64,000 nucleotides of DNA. It comes from Parachlorella kessleri (Eukaryota; Chlorophyta; Trebouxiophyceae; Chlorellales; Chlorellaceae). The stretch spans positions 1 through 64,000 of the forward strand of contig BBXU01000983.1 of the NCBI GenBank assembly GCA_001598975.1, given 5' to 3'. Positions 1 through 12,300 of the stretch are shown piece by piece. The position numbers were made by a program, and so were the translations under genes. Numbering within the stretch: the stretch's first letter is position 1; every line of letters begins with the position of its first letter. The notes below the pieces were generated by a model. The model searched no databases and had not been told where the DNA came from. It saw only the letters and a program-made list of their open reading frames with translations.

Positions 1-318
1 GGGGTTTGTCAGGGCACCACCAGCAGTTCGCACCTCATCACAGGCAGCAAAGCGCAGACAGCAATCATGCACAACATTCTAGGACCCGCTGGAAGGTACG
101 GAGGAAGGGGGCAGGGCAACCCACCACCACCACGTCGCCTGTCGAACCCTTCTGCGTTGTAACATCAGAACTCACCAGGTACACACCAGCAGCAAGCCAG
201 CGGTGGTAGGAGGGCAGGGCGACCGCCGCCGACCAAGTCCAGTGCGATCGCATCATCGGCGTCGCCGCCCTGTCGCGCCTCAAATAGCTATTATTATTTA
301 TAGGGCAATCAGGCAGTG
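1..318. other. Non-coding left flank
   Basis: No supported gene. The open frames here are short and overlap on both strands, and none matches a family I recognise. The stretch ends at the left arm of the inverted-repeat element. Confidence 0.4.
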
Positions 319-581
319 TGGCACCCGCCACACTGCTGTCTGACCCCTTCCTGTCACGTACATTTCCATCTTAAAATAGGGCAATTCCCCCCTCCACAAG
401 AAAACCCCTAGGGGCCCCTCCCGGGGCCCCACCCGGAGCTCCGCGGAGCCCCCACTATTTCAGGACGCTCTCTTTGGAGGGCATGCCCAAATTGGAGGTA
501 GGGGTGAACTGGACTGACATGGCTGGTTTAAGATGGAGATGCACGTGACAGGAAGGGGTCACAGCAGTGTGGCGGGCGCCA
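319..581. mobile_element. MITE-like element with ~55 bp inverted repeats
   Basis: The left arm (319-374) and the right arm (528-581) are near-perfect reverse complements of each other, with a few mismatches and small indels, and enclose about 150 bases. The left tip also folds on itself (313-334, nine-base arms around ACCC). The interior has a GC-rich palindromic tract near 405-455 and a fragment of the dispersed repeat family described below (about 495-527). There is no transposase frame, so if mobile it would be non-autonomous. I could not identify a clear target-site duplication. Confidence 0.6.
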
Positions 582-629
582 GCTGCGTCAAAAAGCAGGC
601 ATAATTAGAAAGGGGAGACAATGGCTGAT

Positions 630-900
630 TTGTTTAACGGGGGCAGGTCGTGCCAAATGAGAGTAAGGGTAAACTGTGCCGACAGGGCTGGAACCAAGCG
701 TGGTCTACCTGTTAATAGCATGGGTTGCAGGTAGTGCGAACAGGGGGTGAGAGCTGGGCTGACTGACAGGACTAGATGCAGAATGCGCCCGAGTCTTGCC
801 TGAGTTCTGAGCCAGTATTAGGAGCCAGTGTTACTGCTGGCAGGCAGTGCATACAGCGAGGAGATAGGGCTGGATGCAGTTATGATCTGGGGCTTCTGAG
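630..900 (+). repeat. Dispersed repeat family, degenerate copy
   Basis: Contains several diverged units around a GGCAGGTAGTGCGAACAG-like core followed by GACAGGACT-GATGCAG and a block reading GTCTTGCCTGAG then TGAGCCAGTA. The same ordered blocks recur at 45228-45560 (+), and in reverse complement at 9035-9085, 20811-20945, 46470-46545 and 46934-47062. Confidence 0.55.
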
Positions 901-1344
901 TTCGAATTGACACTGCGATCAGAGAGTTTCGTTACAAGAAACCAGGGCTTGATGTACCTGTAAGCAAAGCCCCAATGGCTTGTATGGAAGTACACCTGGA
1001 ACGTGTTCAAACATGCTCCCTGTACTAGCAGTCGACTGGCTCACACCAGCGACAACATAACGTGCAACAGGTACTGAATGCTTCAACACCGCAGGTGACA
1101 CATAACAAAAAGGGTGTACCAGAAGGAAGCAAAGACCCGGGGAGCTACCAGCTCCCCAACTACCCAGAGTAATCATTGATACCAGCGGGAAACATTGTGT
1201 TAGCAGTGCTTGAAGGAGGGGCTGTGTGGCAGGGTTTCATGTATCACAGGCACACACTGACTGTACCTCAGCCATGGACAGGCCCGGAAAGAATGTAGAG
1301 CTAAGCCCACAGAGCAGCATGCAAAAGATGGTGCTGCACTTCAT
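901..1344. other. 3' flank of the amino-acid transporter
   Basis: No gene seen. On the minus strand a TGTAA motif lies at 936-932, about 410 bases after the transporter stop, and may be its poly(A) signal. The spacing is long, so this is tentative. Confidence 0.35.
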
Positions 1345-4300
1345 TTACTTGGAGATGAGCACGTTGGCAACCCCCACAACGCCCATGGCCACACCAAGCA
1401 ATACACAGACCCATGCCAAGGCCCGGTACAGCGGCCGTCGCCTCTCTGTCTTCAGTATCAGCGCCCCTGGCAGGATGAAGGCCACTAGCACCTGCAGCAG
1501 CAGCAGTAGCAGAAGTGGGAGTGGTGGGGCTGCCGTGCTTTCTCCTGCTTGCAGCAGTGTCTCGAGCAGCGCTTCTCTTTCACTGCTGAGCAGTCCTGCT
1601 GGCTGCTTACAACTTGCCTATATGCCAGCTGAGACCTGTCTGAAGAGGATGCTACCATTGTGATGACAAACAAGCAGCGATAACAACCTCCACAGCCAGC
1701 GATAAACGATGATACTGTTTGCCTCGCGCACCCACCCAACAACCTTCCCCCCATTCTCACCCACCGCAGCAACCTTTGTTTTGCACTGCAGTGCACTGTT
1801 CATCACTCACCGCCGCTGTGGCGCCTGTGAGCGAGAGCGCTGTCCATACCGAGGGAACTAATATGGAGACAAGGTACAGCACCAGCAGCAGCACGTATGA
1901 CGTCAGAAGGAAGCCGGCTGTGGACAGGTGGGTGCGGCCAAAGGCCAGCTGGGCCACTGTTTCACGCAGTGCCCAGTTGAGCAGCGCAAACGTAGCCTGC
2001 AAGGGAGCACCCATGTCTTTTCAGCTAGCAGGAGCGGGTGCCCAGTGTGCTGCACATGCCCACCTGTGATCAGAAAGGAGTTGAGAACCAAGAGGTGCTC
2101 TTGCAGCAATGGGACCTCTTAGCCCACACCAACAAGAGGACCCCTACACCACACCTTGAGAATCCGCAATATGACTTGCACACATGGTCCCCGCAGGCCC
2201 AAAAAACAAGGAGCCAGCCCACGACCACGCCCTACCCCACCACCTCCCAACTTCCCCTAGCTGCCAAGGTTTCTAGCTGCCAGGAAAAACAGGGAGCGTG
2301 GGTCTTACCATTAGGCAGATACAGTAGCCCAGGCGGATGGCGAAGGACAGGATGTTGGCCGGTACTGGGCCCACCAGGTGGGCCAGGGTGCCCGGCACAA
2401 AGTTGTTCAGTATGTTTTCCTGCACGGCAGCATACCTTACCCTCAATGAGGCGCAGAAAGGCAAGCACAGGACGGCAGTGCTGCAAGGCAAAGCAGCCAG
2501 AGGCGAAGCCACGACATCCCACTACTTTACCAATCTCGCCGGCGTCTTTGGTTTCTTCGAGAACATGGAATACATCAGATACTCGGCCCCCTCCCCTGTC
2601 CTGGGGCCATGAACACCTCCACTGGCCACGTGCCTGGGTATCTGAGCCAAAGAGCATATAGCCTCCCGCCGCCACCAGGGTGAACAGGGTGGAGCAAAGA
2701 GTGAGCGCGCGCCTCACGACCATCATCATGCGTCGATTGGTGAAGCGGGCCAGGGAGTGGGCCTGCACAAGAGCAGCGTGAAAGCAGGCAGGAGCTTGCA
2801 TGCAGTCCCAGAGTCGCTGCACTGCCGGAGGCAGCACGGAGCCATATCCCTGCCGCTGCTAAATTTTAGCGCCGGCAGGAATCACAAGCCAGGCCTACCT
2901 ACGGCACAGCAGGCCAGACCTTTCTGCGCTGGCCCGATGCTTCAGGCAGTGTCTGGGCTGCCATAGCCAAAACCACAAAGCGCACCCAAACAGTACACCG
3001 CGGCGTGCCTCACTGTCTGGCTGAACCTGGCCAGGCAGGAGTGAGCGCCACAGCAAAACCCCCCAAAGAGGGGACTCACGATGGGGTGCACGTTGTAGTG
3101 GCACACGAAGCACATGGTGATCACGGGCAGCACCGCCAGCAGGTTGAGGGCGACCTTGGAGGGAGTCGTGCCCAGCATGTCCAGCGAGGGCAGCCAGTGG
3201 AAGTCGCCCACCTGGCAGGCGGAAGAACCAAAGAAGGAAGGGCGGGGTTCAGTGGGCAGGTGCTTGTGTTCCAGTTGCCAGTAGCTGTCCTTTGCTGCAG
3301 GATTGATACTTGCTCCCCTAGCGCAAGTTGATGTCCCAGGCTGGCATGAAGTCTGATGTTATGTGAAACGCAAAATAAGGGCCCGCCGGGTGGTGATGGC
3401 AAAGCAATGCTCCCACCAGACAAGGTCACCGGTCGCAGGCTGTCCGCTGTGGGTCATCGACCCTTGTGCAGGCCACCGCCGCTGAATACCTCGTCTGCCC
3501 TTCCGCAAACGCCACCCCAGCCACCGCCATCACCACAGCAGCGAAAGCTGACCTCCCAGTAGAGCTACGTCTCATGCAGGCCCACAGCCTCACCTGCCCC
3601 TTCGCAAAAGCCACCCCTGTCAGCGCCACCACCGAGGCTGCAAAGGCGCCGGCAATGGACACCCCAACCGTGGACATGGGCCCCAGCAGCGACAGATCGC
3701 GCAGGGACACCAGGGGCGCGAGGCACAGCAGGCACAGCATGCCCACCACAAAGGCACGCCCGGTGTACCACTGCCCCGCGTGCCCCGGGCCCAGCAGCAT
3801 GCTGATGAGGCCGTTGTAGTCGGGGGCAACGCCGGCAAGGATGTCGCCTGAGTGCAGCAGGGAAGGTGTTGGTCAAGGGCAGCGGCTGGGCAGACAGTGA
3901 GGGCCTGCCCTGGCGAGAGGGCGGGAGTGGCTGGCCCCACGAACGCTTCTGGTCAAACAAGCAGCAGGGATCTGGACATGCCCCCAGAAGCTTTGCCAAG
4001 CGCTCACAGCTTGCATTTATATAGGGCCGCCATACGAAGGTGTAAGGCTCTGGTGTTGCCATGCTCACCTATGATGATAAGATAGACCTGCATGCAACCA
4101 TTCAGGGTTGCTGTCGCACTGCACAACATCGGGCCACCCAGCGACTGGTGCAAACTCCATCAGTGGCGCTGCGCGACCATGCAATCAACGTGCTGCCACA
4201 ACTCCGCGCCGCTTACCACCATGGTTCCAGCATTGTTCAGAACTATTGACAGCTGCAGCAAAAGCCCTCCTGCCCGTCCAAACTGCGACCTGACCAGATC

Positions 4301-5411
4301 TGCGTACGTCCACTGCCGCGTCAGCCCTGATACCCTGCGATAAAACAACAGCCACCCGATTAGCTGTGCGACGCAAGCGCAGCAGACTTACAAGGAGATG
4401 TCACCCTACACAATTGGCAGCCGAGATGTTTACTGGCAGGCAGGTGCTCTGGACATGAACTAACAACAGAGGCAGGGCCTCTGAGGAAGGAAGCAAAGAG
4501 CACAAGGCAGCAAGCCGATGTACGCACCGAACCAGCCCAAACAGGGAGAAGTAGGACAGGCCAAACACAAGGCCCATCATGGTAGCCCCCAGCAGAATGC
4601 CCAGGGTTGCAAAGGTGCGAGGCAGCGCCATGATCCCAGCGCCAATGATGGTGGTTGCCAGGTTGGCTGTAGACTGCAGCAGGACTTGCATGAGATGTCT
4701 TAAATGTCTTGACGCTAGAGTGGCGAAGGCCAGGAGTATCTGTGACACTGCTGACGGGGTCCAGAAAGACGAAGTACATGGGTGTTGTATTTACGGCACA
4801 GACCAATGTAGGGCTTGCTGCCAGGGGAAGCGGAGGTCATGATAATCGGCCTGAGGTGAGGCACAGACAGGCAAAAGCAGTACCACCTTCCAGGCAGCAT
4901 GGAGTTGTGATAAGTACCAGCTTCAACTATCAAACGAGTTGAGTAAAGTAGATCTATGCCCTCATCCACACCACAACTGGAGTAGTCAACTGCACTCTTT
5001 CTCGCTGCAGTGCCATGCAACACACCAACCAAGCTGTCGGTTGAGCAGGCCACTTGCCTGCGTGACACTAGTGCCCCCATGTAGCAAATCATACTTCTCA
5101 ACAACAAGGGTGGAGGTTGCTCTACTCAGGAAGGTAAGGCTGTGTGCATGCTCCAGCTCTTCGTCGCTCCTGCTTGGGTACAGGTTGACAGCTTGTGAGT
5201 AGACACTTAGCCGAACGTCTATGAGAAACAGGCTCTTGCACCACTGCCCTTGTCACGTGCACAACTCAAGGGCCTTCAACCCAAAACAACACGAGAAATG
5301 CAACCTCGGGTTTAAAGCGCTTGGGACTCACTCGTTTGGCTCTTGTATTTGACTCTCAGCAGCCGTGCCAAGCAGTGGAGCCTCCAGATCATTTCCGTTA
5401 GCTGACGCCAT
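1345..5411 (-). CDS. AAAP/SLC38-type amino-acid transporter
   Basis: Multipass membrane carrier predicted to move amino acids, coupled to H+ or Na+ in this family. Ten exons give 448 residues: 5411-5332, 4698-4528, 4334-4217, 4087-4069, 3847-3594, 3211-3080, 2762-2634, 2419-2309, 1996-1811, 1491-1345. The first helix carries the family motif TTIIGAGIMALPRTFATLG. Later segments include a VYLIIIGD helix made partly by a 19-base exon, PVITMCFVCHYNVHPI and a C-terminal hydrophobic hairpin. The short acidic N-terminus has a di-leucine (EAPLLG), a possible sorting signal. The intron after exon 7 begins with GC (CAG|GCACGT). The start is the first ATG of the frame and faces ABA4 across about 330 bases. 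Family assignment is firm; substrate and membrane (plasma membrane or vacuole) are not visible. Confidence 0.88.
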
Positions 5412-5737
5412 GATCAACCCGAGCTGTAAAGCAGACAAGCAATAACCTCTGTCGCCCGCAGCAGAAGCCCCTAGGCATAAGCATGCAAGTCGGCAAACGA
5501 CGATAACTGTGATAGGTAAGAGAACCACAAAGTATAAGTGTATAAAACTTCTGAGAGGTGGAAGTCTTGCCGGCATGCTGCGGCAGCTGAAAGTTGCGCC
5601 CGGCCAGCTCATGCAAAGCAGCCTCAAGTGACTTAAGCTAGAGATCTGGATCGCGTCTTGGGTTTCTCTACTGTTTCTCTTCCCCTCTCAATCAAGTGAA
5701 GCAACCTCTAGCTTCGCTTTTATCCAATTTGTCTTTA
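5412..5737. promoter_or_regulatory. Divergent promoter, transporter / ABA4
   Basis: About 326 bases separate the two start codons on opposite strands, so both promoters and 5' UTRs must lie here or overlap. I see no clear TATA box. The assignment is by position only. Confidence 0.5.
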
Positions 5738-7198
5738 ATGCGGACCTCCTGTCACACCCCCACAGGGACATGCAGACGTTGGCTCGGGCCTTGGTGCTGC
5801 TCAGGGCGTCAGTTGACCATGCTTGTTCAAACACGTGTACCACTTCGTACCCGACCAGGAGCTTTTAGCAGGACACCAGGGCAGCGGCAACAACATAGAC
5901 ACAGCAGGCCACTTGCGCCGTGCGTAGCGGTGCCTCTGCCAGAGGCCCTCACAGCAAGTTTGTTTGCCGCCAGCACTCTATATGCGGCAGCCCTAGGAGC
6001 CCTGGTGGGTCTAACATCCCTAGGCTTTGCAGCGCGACAACCACTGCTAGTCTGGCCCTTCTCATTCATGGTACTTGAAAAATTGTTCAGCAGGGGGTCT
6101 TCACGGCTTCCTGCCTAAACCTTGGGTTGCTTACTCGCCCTTCAATGGCCGATCAACGCCTGAACACACCTCAGTAAAGACTGCTTGCATGTGCGTTGTG
6201 TGGTGCAGATGGTGCTAGCCCCGCACTCCGAGCGGACAAAGAGTTGGATGCGCCCAGTCACTGTCCTACTCCCCCTCGCCATTGTGTATGGGGTGCTACT
6301 GGGCTGCTCCTGGGAGCCGGATACTCTCTCCATCATTCTGCCAGGAAGTTGGGAGGAGGGTCTTAAGGGTAAGCTCTATTTGGACAGCTGTAGCAGGGAA
6401 AAAACGTCGTCCCTGCTGGCTCTGTTGAGGCCAAGTTATCTCCCCCCCCCTCCCCCCGCATCCCTTCCAAAGCCAGTGCCTCCTGCCAGCACCAGCACCA
6501 GTGAGACATGGACACTGTATGCGTTTCAGTTCCTAGGTATTGATCAAATGCAACCCCGATGGAGTGTGATATCCTGGTTGCATTCGGCACCTTCTGTCAT
6601 CCTGCCTCACCTCCCAGTCCCACCCTGCCTGCCTGCAGGTGGTTTCAAGCCCCAATTCTTTCCACAGCTTCAGGGCATCATGTCGCTCTTCTCGCGCTTG
6701 GTCACTGCAGCGTCACTGTGGGTGCATCTGCTGGCCATCAACCTATTTGCGGCGCGCAGCGTCTACCTGGAAGGTAGGACTAAGTGGCCACGCGAGCAAG
6801 CTTAGCCATGCATACCGGGCTTCCGCTTGCTTGCGGTCAGCACAGGTTGTGGTGGACTGGCATCGGGCCTGACGCTGTACTGCAGCCAGCACCAGGGAGG
6901 GGACTCTTTAACCGCTGATGCAAGGAAGTGGACGAGCCGCTCTTCCTGGTGCACCAATGCATTATTGCTTGCAAGCTACAGGGTTGGAGCTCGGTGTCCC
7001 TACGTGGCACAGCATATTGCTGTGCTTCACTCTGTCGCCCCTTGGCCTCCTATCGCACTTCCTTACCAAGGTGAGATGAGCCTAGGCTTGTTGCTGGCGG
7101 TGGGTGTGAGTGAGATACTCAGGGCTGCGTTCACAGTTATGTCTGAATCTCCATTGTCCTTTGCAGTTGCCAAGGCTGACAAACCCATCGTTGGCTGA
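5738..7198 (+). CDS. ABA4: ABA4-type neoxanthin synthesis protein (DUF4281)
   Basis: Plastid membrane protein needed to turn violaxanthin into neoxanthin in plants. Exons 5738-6004, 6209-6368, 6639-6773 and 6982-7070 are in frame and give 217 codons. Family landmarks are ALMVLAPHSERTKS across the first junction, GVLLGCSWEPDTLS, GGFKPQFFPQLQGIMSLFS, ASLWVHLLAINLFAARSVY and LLCFTLSPLGLLSHFLTK. The N-terminus is Arg/Ser/Pro-rich, as expected of a transit peptide. Start 5738 is the first ATG in the open frame; 5819 is an alternative. The C-terminus is ambiguous: reading through exon 4 stops at 7079; an acceptor at 7174 gives a short tail ending at 7198 (used here); the stronger acceptor at 7166 gives a 71-residue tail ending at 7382. 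Identity is secure; the ending needs a transcript. Confidence 0.88.
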
Positions 7199-7487
7199 TG
7201 GTGTAGGGAGCTCTGCGCCAGTTGAAGCCAACCTCCACCGTGACCACCACCTGAATATTCGCCAGATGAGGTTCCTCCTGGTACCCTCCCGCAGTGCCCT
7301 TCAGTGTAGCAACTCTGTAAAGATATTGTTTCAAGTGCTGGCGAGTGCAGGCCTGTTGGGCTCTCCTAACGACTTATTATGAGAACCGCATATTCTCTCG
7401 GCGGGCGCATGCGCCTCACAGCATGCTGCCGCCCAGCCACAACTTCCGTCGAGGGTCGCCCAGCCACACAGTACACCGTGCTAGCCC
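7199..7487. other. ABA4 3' flank and ELIP upstream region
   Basis: No independent gene is supported. The open frame running to 7382 would be the long alternative tail of ABA4. Confidence 0.4.
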
Positions 7488-7494
7488 TATATAA
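7488..7494 (+). promoter_or_regulatory. TATA box of the ELIP gene
   Basis: TATATAA lies 94 bases before the ELIP start codon. That spacing suits a TATA box with a short pyrimidine-rich leader. It is the clearest core promoter in the window and fits a strongly inducible light-stress gene. Confidence 0.6.
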
Positions 7495-7587
7495 GGCACT
7501 TCTGCCATTCGAAGTACTAAGCCAACCTTTATCTCTTCCCCAGTTTGCTTCCCAGTCTACACATACCCACCTCATATCATAGTCGCC

Positions 7588-8586
7588 ATGATTGCCCTTC
7601 GCGCCTCCATCTCTCGTCCCTTCGTTGCCGGCAAGGCATGCGCCAAGCCCCAGCGTATTCAGCGCCGCGCTTTCACCGTGCGGGCCACCACCGAGGGCCC
7701 AAACTCTACAAGCAACGAGGCCACCCCTGTGGCCCCTCCCACTCCCGTTGCCCCTCCCACTCCCAGGACTCCTGGCTTTGGTGGTAAGCAGCTTGCATAG
7801 GAGGATTGGCACTCTGCTGGAGCGCTCTGCTAGACTTGAATAGATAGCTAGTACTGCAAGGGCTAACCATTGACAGGGTACGCTGTGGTGGTGCAGAGGT
7901 GATGGCTTTCAGCGGCCCTGCTCCAGAGGTCGTGAACGGCCGGTGAGTAGCACAGCGACCATGCACTGAAGTGTAATTTGCCCCGCTTGCTTGAGGAACC
8001 CGGCCAGCTGCAGACACGTCCCCAGCCAGTAGCTGCAAGCCACGGTGCCAATCACCCTGGTGACCCTGCTTGCTGTGAACTGCAGGCTGGCCATGCTGGG
8101 CTTCCTTGCTGCCCTGGGTGCTGAGCTCAGCTCCTCTGAGTCCATCCTGGCCCAGATCCAGAACCCTGGCTCGTCCTCATGGATCCTCTACACCTTTGTG
8201 CTCTTCATTGGTGAGTGTCTGTAGTGCTTAGGCCGCAAGGCTGGCTGTGTTGGCGCTAGGTGGGAAGGAGGAGTTCGTTGCCATATATGTCCTACTATCC
8301 TGCCACCATCTTGGCTATGGTCAGGAATGCTTCCAGCACCAGTCGAACGTGCAGCTGCATTGGAATAGTCTGCATGTTAAAATATTGGGAATGGTTGGCT
8401 CTAGATTTCACCCACTGTTTCTGCCTGTCTGCAGGTGCTAGCCTCATTCCCCTGTTCAAGGGTGCCAAGAATGAGGCCTTTGGCCCCTTCTCTCCCAAGG
8501 CCGAGCTGATCAATGGCCGGGCAGCCATGATTGGCTTTGCCGCCATGCTGGCTATTGAGGCAGTCAAGGGCTCCGCCCTGTTCTGA
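7588..8586 (+). CDS. ELIP: Early light-induced protein (ELIP/Cbr-like)
   Basis: Three-helix chlorophyll/carotenoid-binding protein of the thylakoid, induced by high light. Four exons (7588-7783, 7897-7942, 8086-8210, 8435-8586) give 172 residues. The start ATG at 7588 follows a TATA box and opens a transit peptide (MIALRASISRPFVAGKACAK) with a likely processing site near FTVRA. A proline linker with tandem PVAPPTP follows. Helix 1 (EVVNGRLAMLGFLAALGAEL) and helix 3 (KAELINGRAAMIGFAAMLAI) carry the chlorophyll-ligand motif E..NGR.AM.G; helix 2 (WILYTFVLFIGASLIPLFKG) is degenerate, as in ELIPs. Length and helix order match ELIPs rather than one-helix proteins. A TGTAA signal lies at 8941-8945. 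Confidence 0.92.
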
Positions 8587-8940
8587 AAATGGCCAAGCTT
8601 GTAATCCACCCTCAGCGTTGATGGATGTGGGTTGGTGAAATGCTTGCCTAAAATGCATGTTTGTGACCTTGTAGCTTGAATGTATCCAACATTCATACCC
8701 TCAACCCCCTTCTGCAGTGAATCTGTGGGTATATTTCTGTTGCTCCCTCTGTTGCCATTTCATTCCTCTCCTCTCTCAGACTAGTCTAACTCATTACCTT
8801 TGATGGTTGGACGTATGTCCTAGGGGTCGTACTAACCCCTCTTCTTCAGTACGTGATAGCTTAGACTCAGTTGTCACTTTTAAACAACTGCGCATGATAG
8901 AATCCTGGGTTATCACCCTTGCTGTCCGGGATTGGAAAGG

Positions 8941-8945
8941 TGTAA
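8941..8945 (+). terminator. TGTAA poly(A) signal, ELIP
   Basis: TGTAA is the usual green-algal polyadenylation signal. This copy is about 355 bases after the ELIP stop, with AT-rich sequence after it. Placement is inferred. Confidence 0.45.
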
Positions 8946-9034
8946 ACACCCCAATGAGAACATGAATTGTGACTGTGAGAATAGAGAATAAATACTATTT
9001 AAAACATTTGCACTCCAAGCCAACCATCTATGCA

Positions 9035-9085
9035 ATCACACCCTATCTCCACTCTGTCTACACTACCTGCCACCCTTACTTATAA
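9035..9085 (-). repeat. Dispersed repeat family, short copy
   Basis: The reverse complement reads GGGTGGCAGGTAGTG then AGATAGGGTG. It matches the core of the array at 45345-45400. Confidence 0.5.
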
Positions 9086-9326
9086 CACACAATGTGAAAC
9101 AAAAGGCCAATGAAGTAAAGCCACTGCACTCACCATGGCAATGTTGTGCGTTGAACAGTGCGTACGAGGCTGAGTAAGCAGGATATGATATCACAGTTGC
9201 ACAGCCACATAACAAGCAAGCAAACTAGGCCAGGGCTGCCAGAGGATATACCTGAAGACACTATATCTGCCTGGAGAGGCTTGCCTGGCGAGGCTTGCAC
9301 AATGACACAAGGATCGCAGTAGCCTG

Positions 9327-12300
9327 TCAATTCAGATCATAGTCAAGGTCCACCTTGCGAAGGTTGATGCGCTGATCATTGAAGACTTGCAATGTCGGCG
9401 CCAGAATGCGATTGTAGCGGTCTGCAGCAGGACAAACCCAAGTGAACAGCCTACAACCAGCACATTGCCTTCATAGGTCAACGGTGATGCAGCCGCATGT
9501 GGCGGTGACAGAAGCGGCCTTCTCTGAATTGCTGCAGACTTTCACAAAGTTCCATAACAACCAACACTGTCACTGCAGGGCAGGCTCTCCCTTACTCCAC
9601 ACAGTCTGCTGGGCCCTGGCCGCCCAGCCAGCTACACACTGTTCACTTACCGAAGTAGAGTAGCTGCTTGATGAGCAGAGCAAACTCGCGAGGGAAGCGG
9701 ATGCCGTGGATCTCCCCCACGCGCACCAGGTCCAGCATGACGCGGTTGACCTGCAGTCCGGCTACACATGGCCGTTGCTGAGCTGTGCCTAGCCTTGGTA
9801 CACGTGCCAGGGGCCTCCCAAACTGGGTGGGGACCAAAACCATCACATGTAGCAGTCTTCACACGTCTGCTACCAAAGATGCGCTGCACACCAGGGCAGC
9901 CAGCACCTGTCCCTCCTTCTCCTCATCTACAAGCTGTCATCATGCCCGCTGCACCCGCTAGAGGCCTTAACCCCAACTGCGCCTGTCTTTTTCACAGCTG
10001 GGGTGCAAGCTGCCCCCACACTTGCCTGGGCATCCTCCGCTGCCTCTGAGGCCGTCACCTCCCCAGTGCCAGCCTGAATGATGAGCTGCGAGTCGATTTG
10101 CTGGATGCTGGAAAAGAGCTCCTCCAGGTCGCGTGCAAAGGCCTGCATGCTCACAATGCAGTGTTCACTGAGCAGCAGAGCATCTTGCTTGACAGGATCG
10201 GTGCTATGACAAGCAGGTGGCCGCCTGGGGGCCACCCCCCTGCTTGTGCGACTCTCTAAAGGGTACCACGCTCCCTCGCCGGCCCTGCGGCCAGCTTTGC
10301 CTGCTGCGCAGAACAACCAACACGGCCTGCCACACCGCCCCTGCATACCCAGCGCAGTCCGGCAATTATATGCGGGCCTGCTACGGAAGCCTGACCTGAA
10401 TGTACAAACAAGCAAAACCTGCGGCCCCTGGGCACCGCTAATCCCCTCCTCACAACCAACCTCCGGCTTACCGGGATGTCCACCGCCTCGTTGGTCACGC
10501 CGATGGTGGCTAGCGCACGCGCCATGGTTATGTAATCATTAGACACCGTGGCGGTCAGGAGCGCCTCCACGGCTCTCCAGGTGACCGGGGAGATGCGGCC
10601 GACGATGCCAAAGTCTATGAAGCCCACACGGCCGTCGCGCAGCACAAGCAGGTTGCCTGCTCACACCAGGACTGGCCAGTGATAAAAAGCGACAAGAGCA
10701 GTGGGTGCCACACAGCAGCACTCAAGTGAGAAGAAAACGTGCCTGATGGTACTAATGAGTGCTGGGCCATCCAGCGCTTTTCAGTTGCCTTGCTACATCG
10801 TTCGCAACTGCCGCACCCCAGCGGGAAGTTGATGCACATGCTGCACTTGTGGCGATGTCAACAGCCTGCTGGGCAGAGAGACCGCCAAAAAACCATGCAG
10901 GCACACCGGCAGCAAAGTGCACATGCTGCGCCCGGGGCTCACGCTGAAGGGGCACCCCTGCCCCGCCCCACCAACCACTCCCCCCCTGCCTCTGCGGCTG
11001 TGCCACTTAACCCACATTAGCACGACCATCAGCCCAGCCGGCCATACCTGCGTGGACGTCCGCATGGAAGGTGGGGCAGCCCACCACGCTGCCAAACCAC
11101 ACGTTGAGCGCGTTGATCAGCACCAGCTCCGGCTGGACGCCGGTGATGGAACTAATCGCGCTCAAGTCGGTGAGGGGCACCCCCCGCAGCCGGTCCATGA
11201 CCAGAACCCTGCAGAAGCAACTGGCAACACAGGGCTTGGAGCGTGCTGTGCAATTTAAAGGCTCGGGGTGGGTGTGCGCAGCCCTGAGCGGCGTAGATTG
11301 TGACTGCTCAGAGCTTGCATGCATGTTGCCACATATTTCAACCATAACGAGCCTTCAGGTAGCAGTGGAAGTTCCCCATCAGTTTGTGCGGGATGCATGC
11401 AACCCCTGCCCGCTCACCGCTGCGTGGAATACTGCTTGTAGGCAGATGGGCAGGTGGCCAGCGGCCGCAACCCGCTGCGGTCTAGATAGTCCCCAAATTC
11501 CTGCGGAACATGGAAAAGGCAGGTTATGCACTTGGCCTTGAGGAGTACTGTGAACACAGCTCCGCCGGCAACTGAACATACGCGTCAACTGGCCGCCACA
11601 TGAGCAAGCAAGGTAAGGGAAGAGCTCAAGTCTGCTGCTACCTGACCAAGCCGCCACCCATGTTGCAGACACACCATGTTAGGGCTAAGATTTGGGCAAC
11701 TTCTCGTTCAAATCTCTGTCAGCAAGCAATACAGCCTGGCAGCACCCTGCCAACCAGCCAACTGCTGCGCCGCCCGGGGCGCAACAAGACTAACCTAGCA
11801 GATGGCCCAGGGTGGGGAACGCAGAGCCATGCGCTCGTTGCCTCTGCACAACCCCTCAGCAGAAGCCCACTGACCTGCAGGTGCTGCGCCTCTTTGGTGA
11901 AGTCCACCTCATCAAGCATGGACGCCCGTATGTCCCCCACCACCGCGCTGAGGGAGGCTCGAGACAGCTGGGGCTGGGCAAACTCCAGGAACCGGGTGGC
12001 AATGTACAAAAAGTTGAGGTCTGCAGGGGGACACGTCCTACCCAATTTTGCAAAGTGCTCAGCTAAAACATACTCGGATGCGGGACAGCATTGCACAACG
12101 AATGAGGGCTTTCTGTTTGCCAGTCCCGCAGGCCAAGTGTCTACATCAATCAAACAAAGTACCCAATTTTCCCAAAAACCGGTGCCAAAGGCATGAACCT
12201 GACTGCCGCAGGAGTGCATGACTCAGTATTGATAAATAGAACGGGCGAGTATGAAGGGCAGGCATGGGACCCTCCTTGAGGCACCGCTTCCGCCCCACCC

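Larger units (their letters stand above)
8587..9326. other. Convergent 3' flanks of ELIP and ABC1 kinase
   Basis: AT-richer non-coding DNA with TGTAA motifs at 8599-8603 (too close to the stop) and 8941-8945 (plausible for ELIP). A copy of the dispersed repeat family sits at about 9035-9085. No gene seen. Confidence 0.5.

Noticed and set aside
11418..11500. Apparent frameshift in exon 7 of the ABC1 kinase
   Set aside because: It came from my miscount of one base. Recounting gives an exact in-phase exon with the expected conserved residues.
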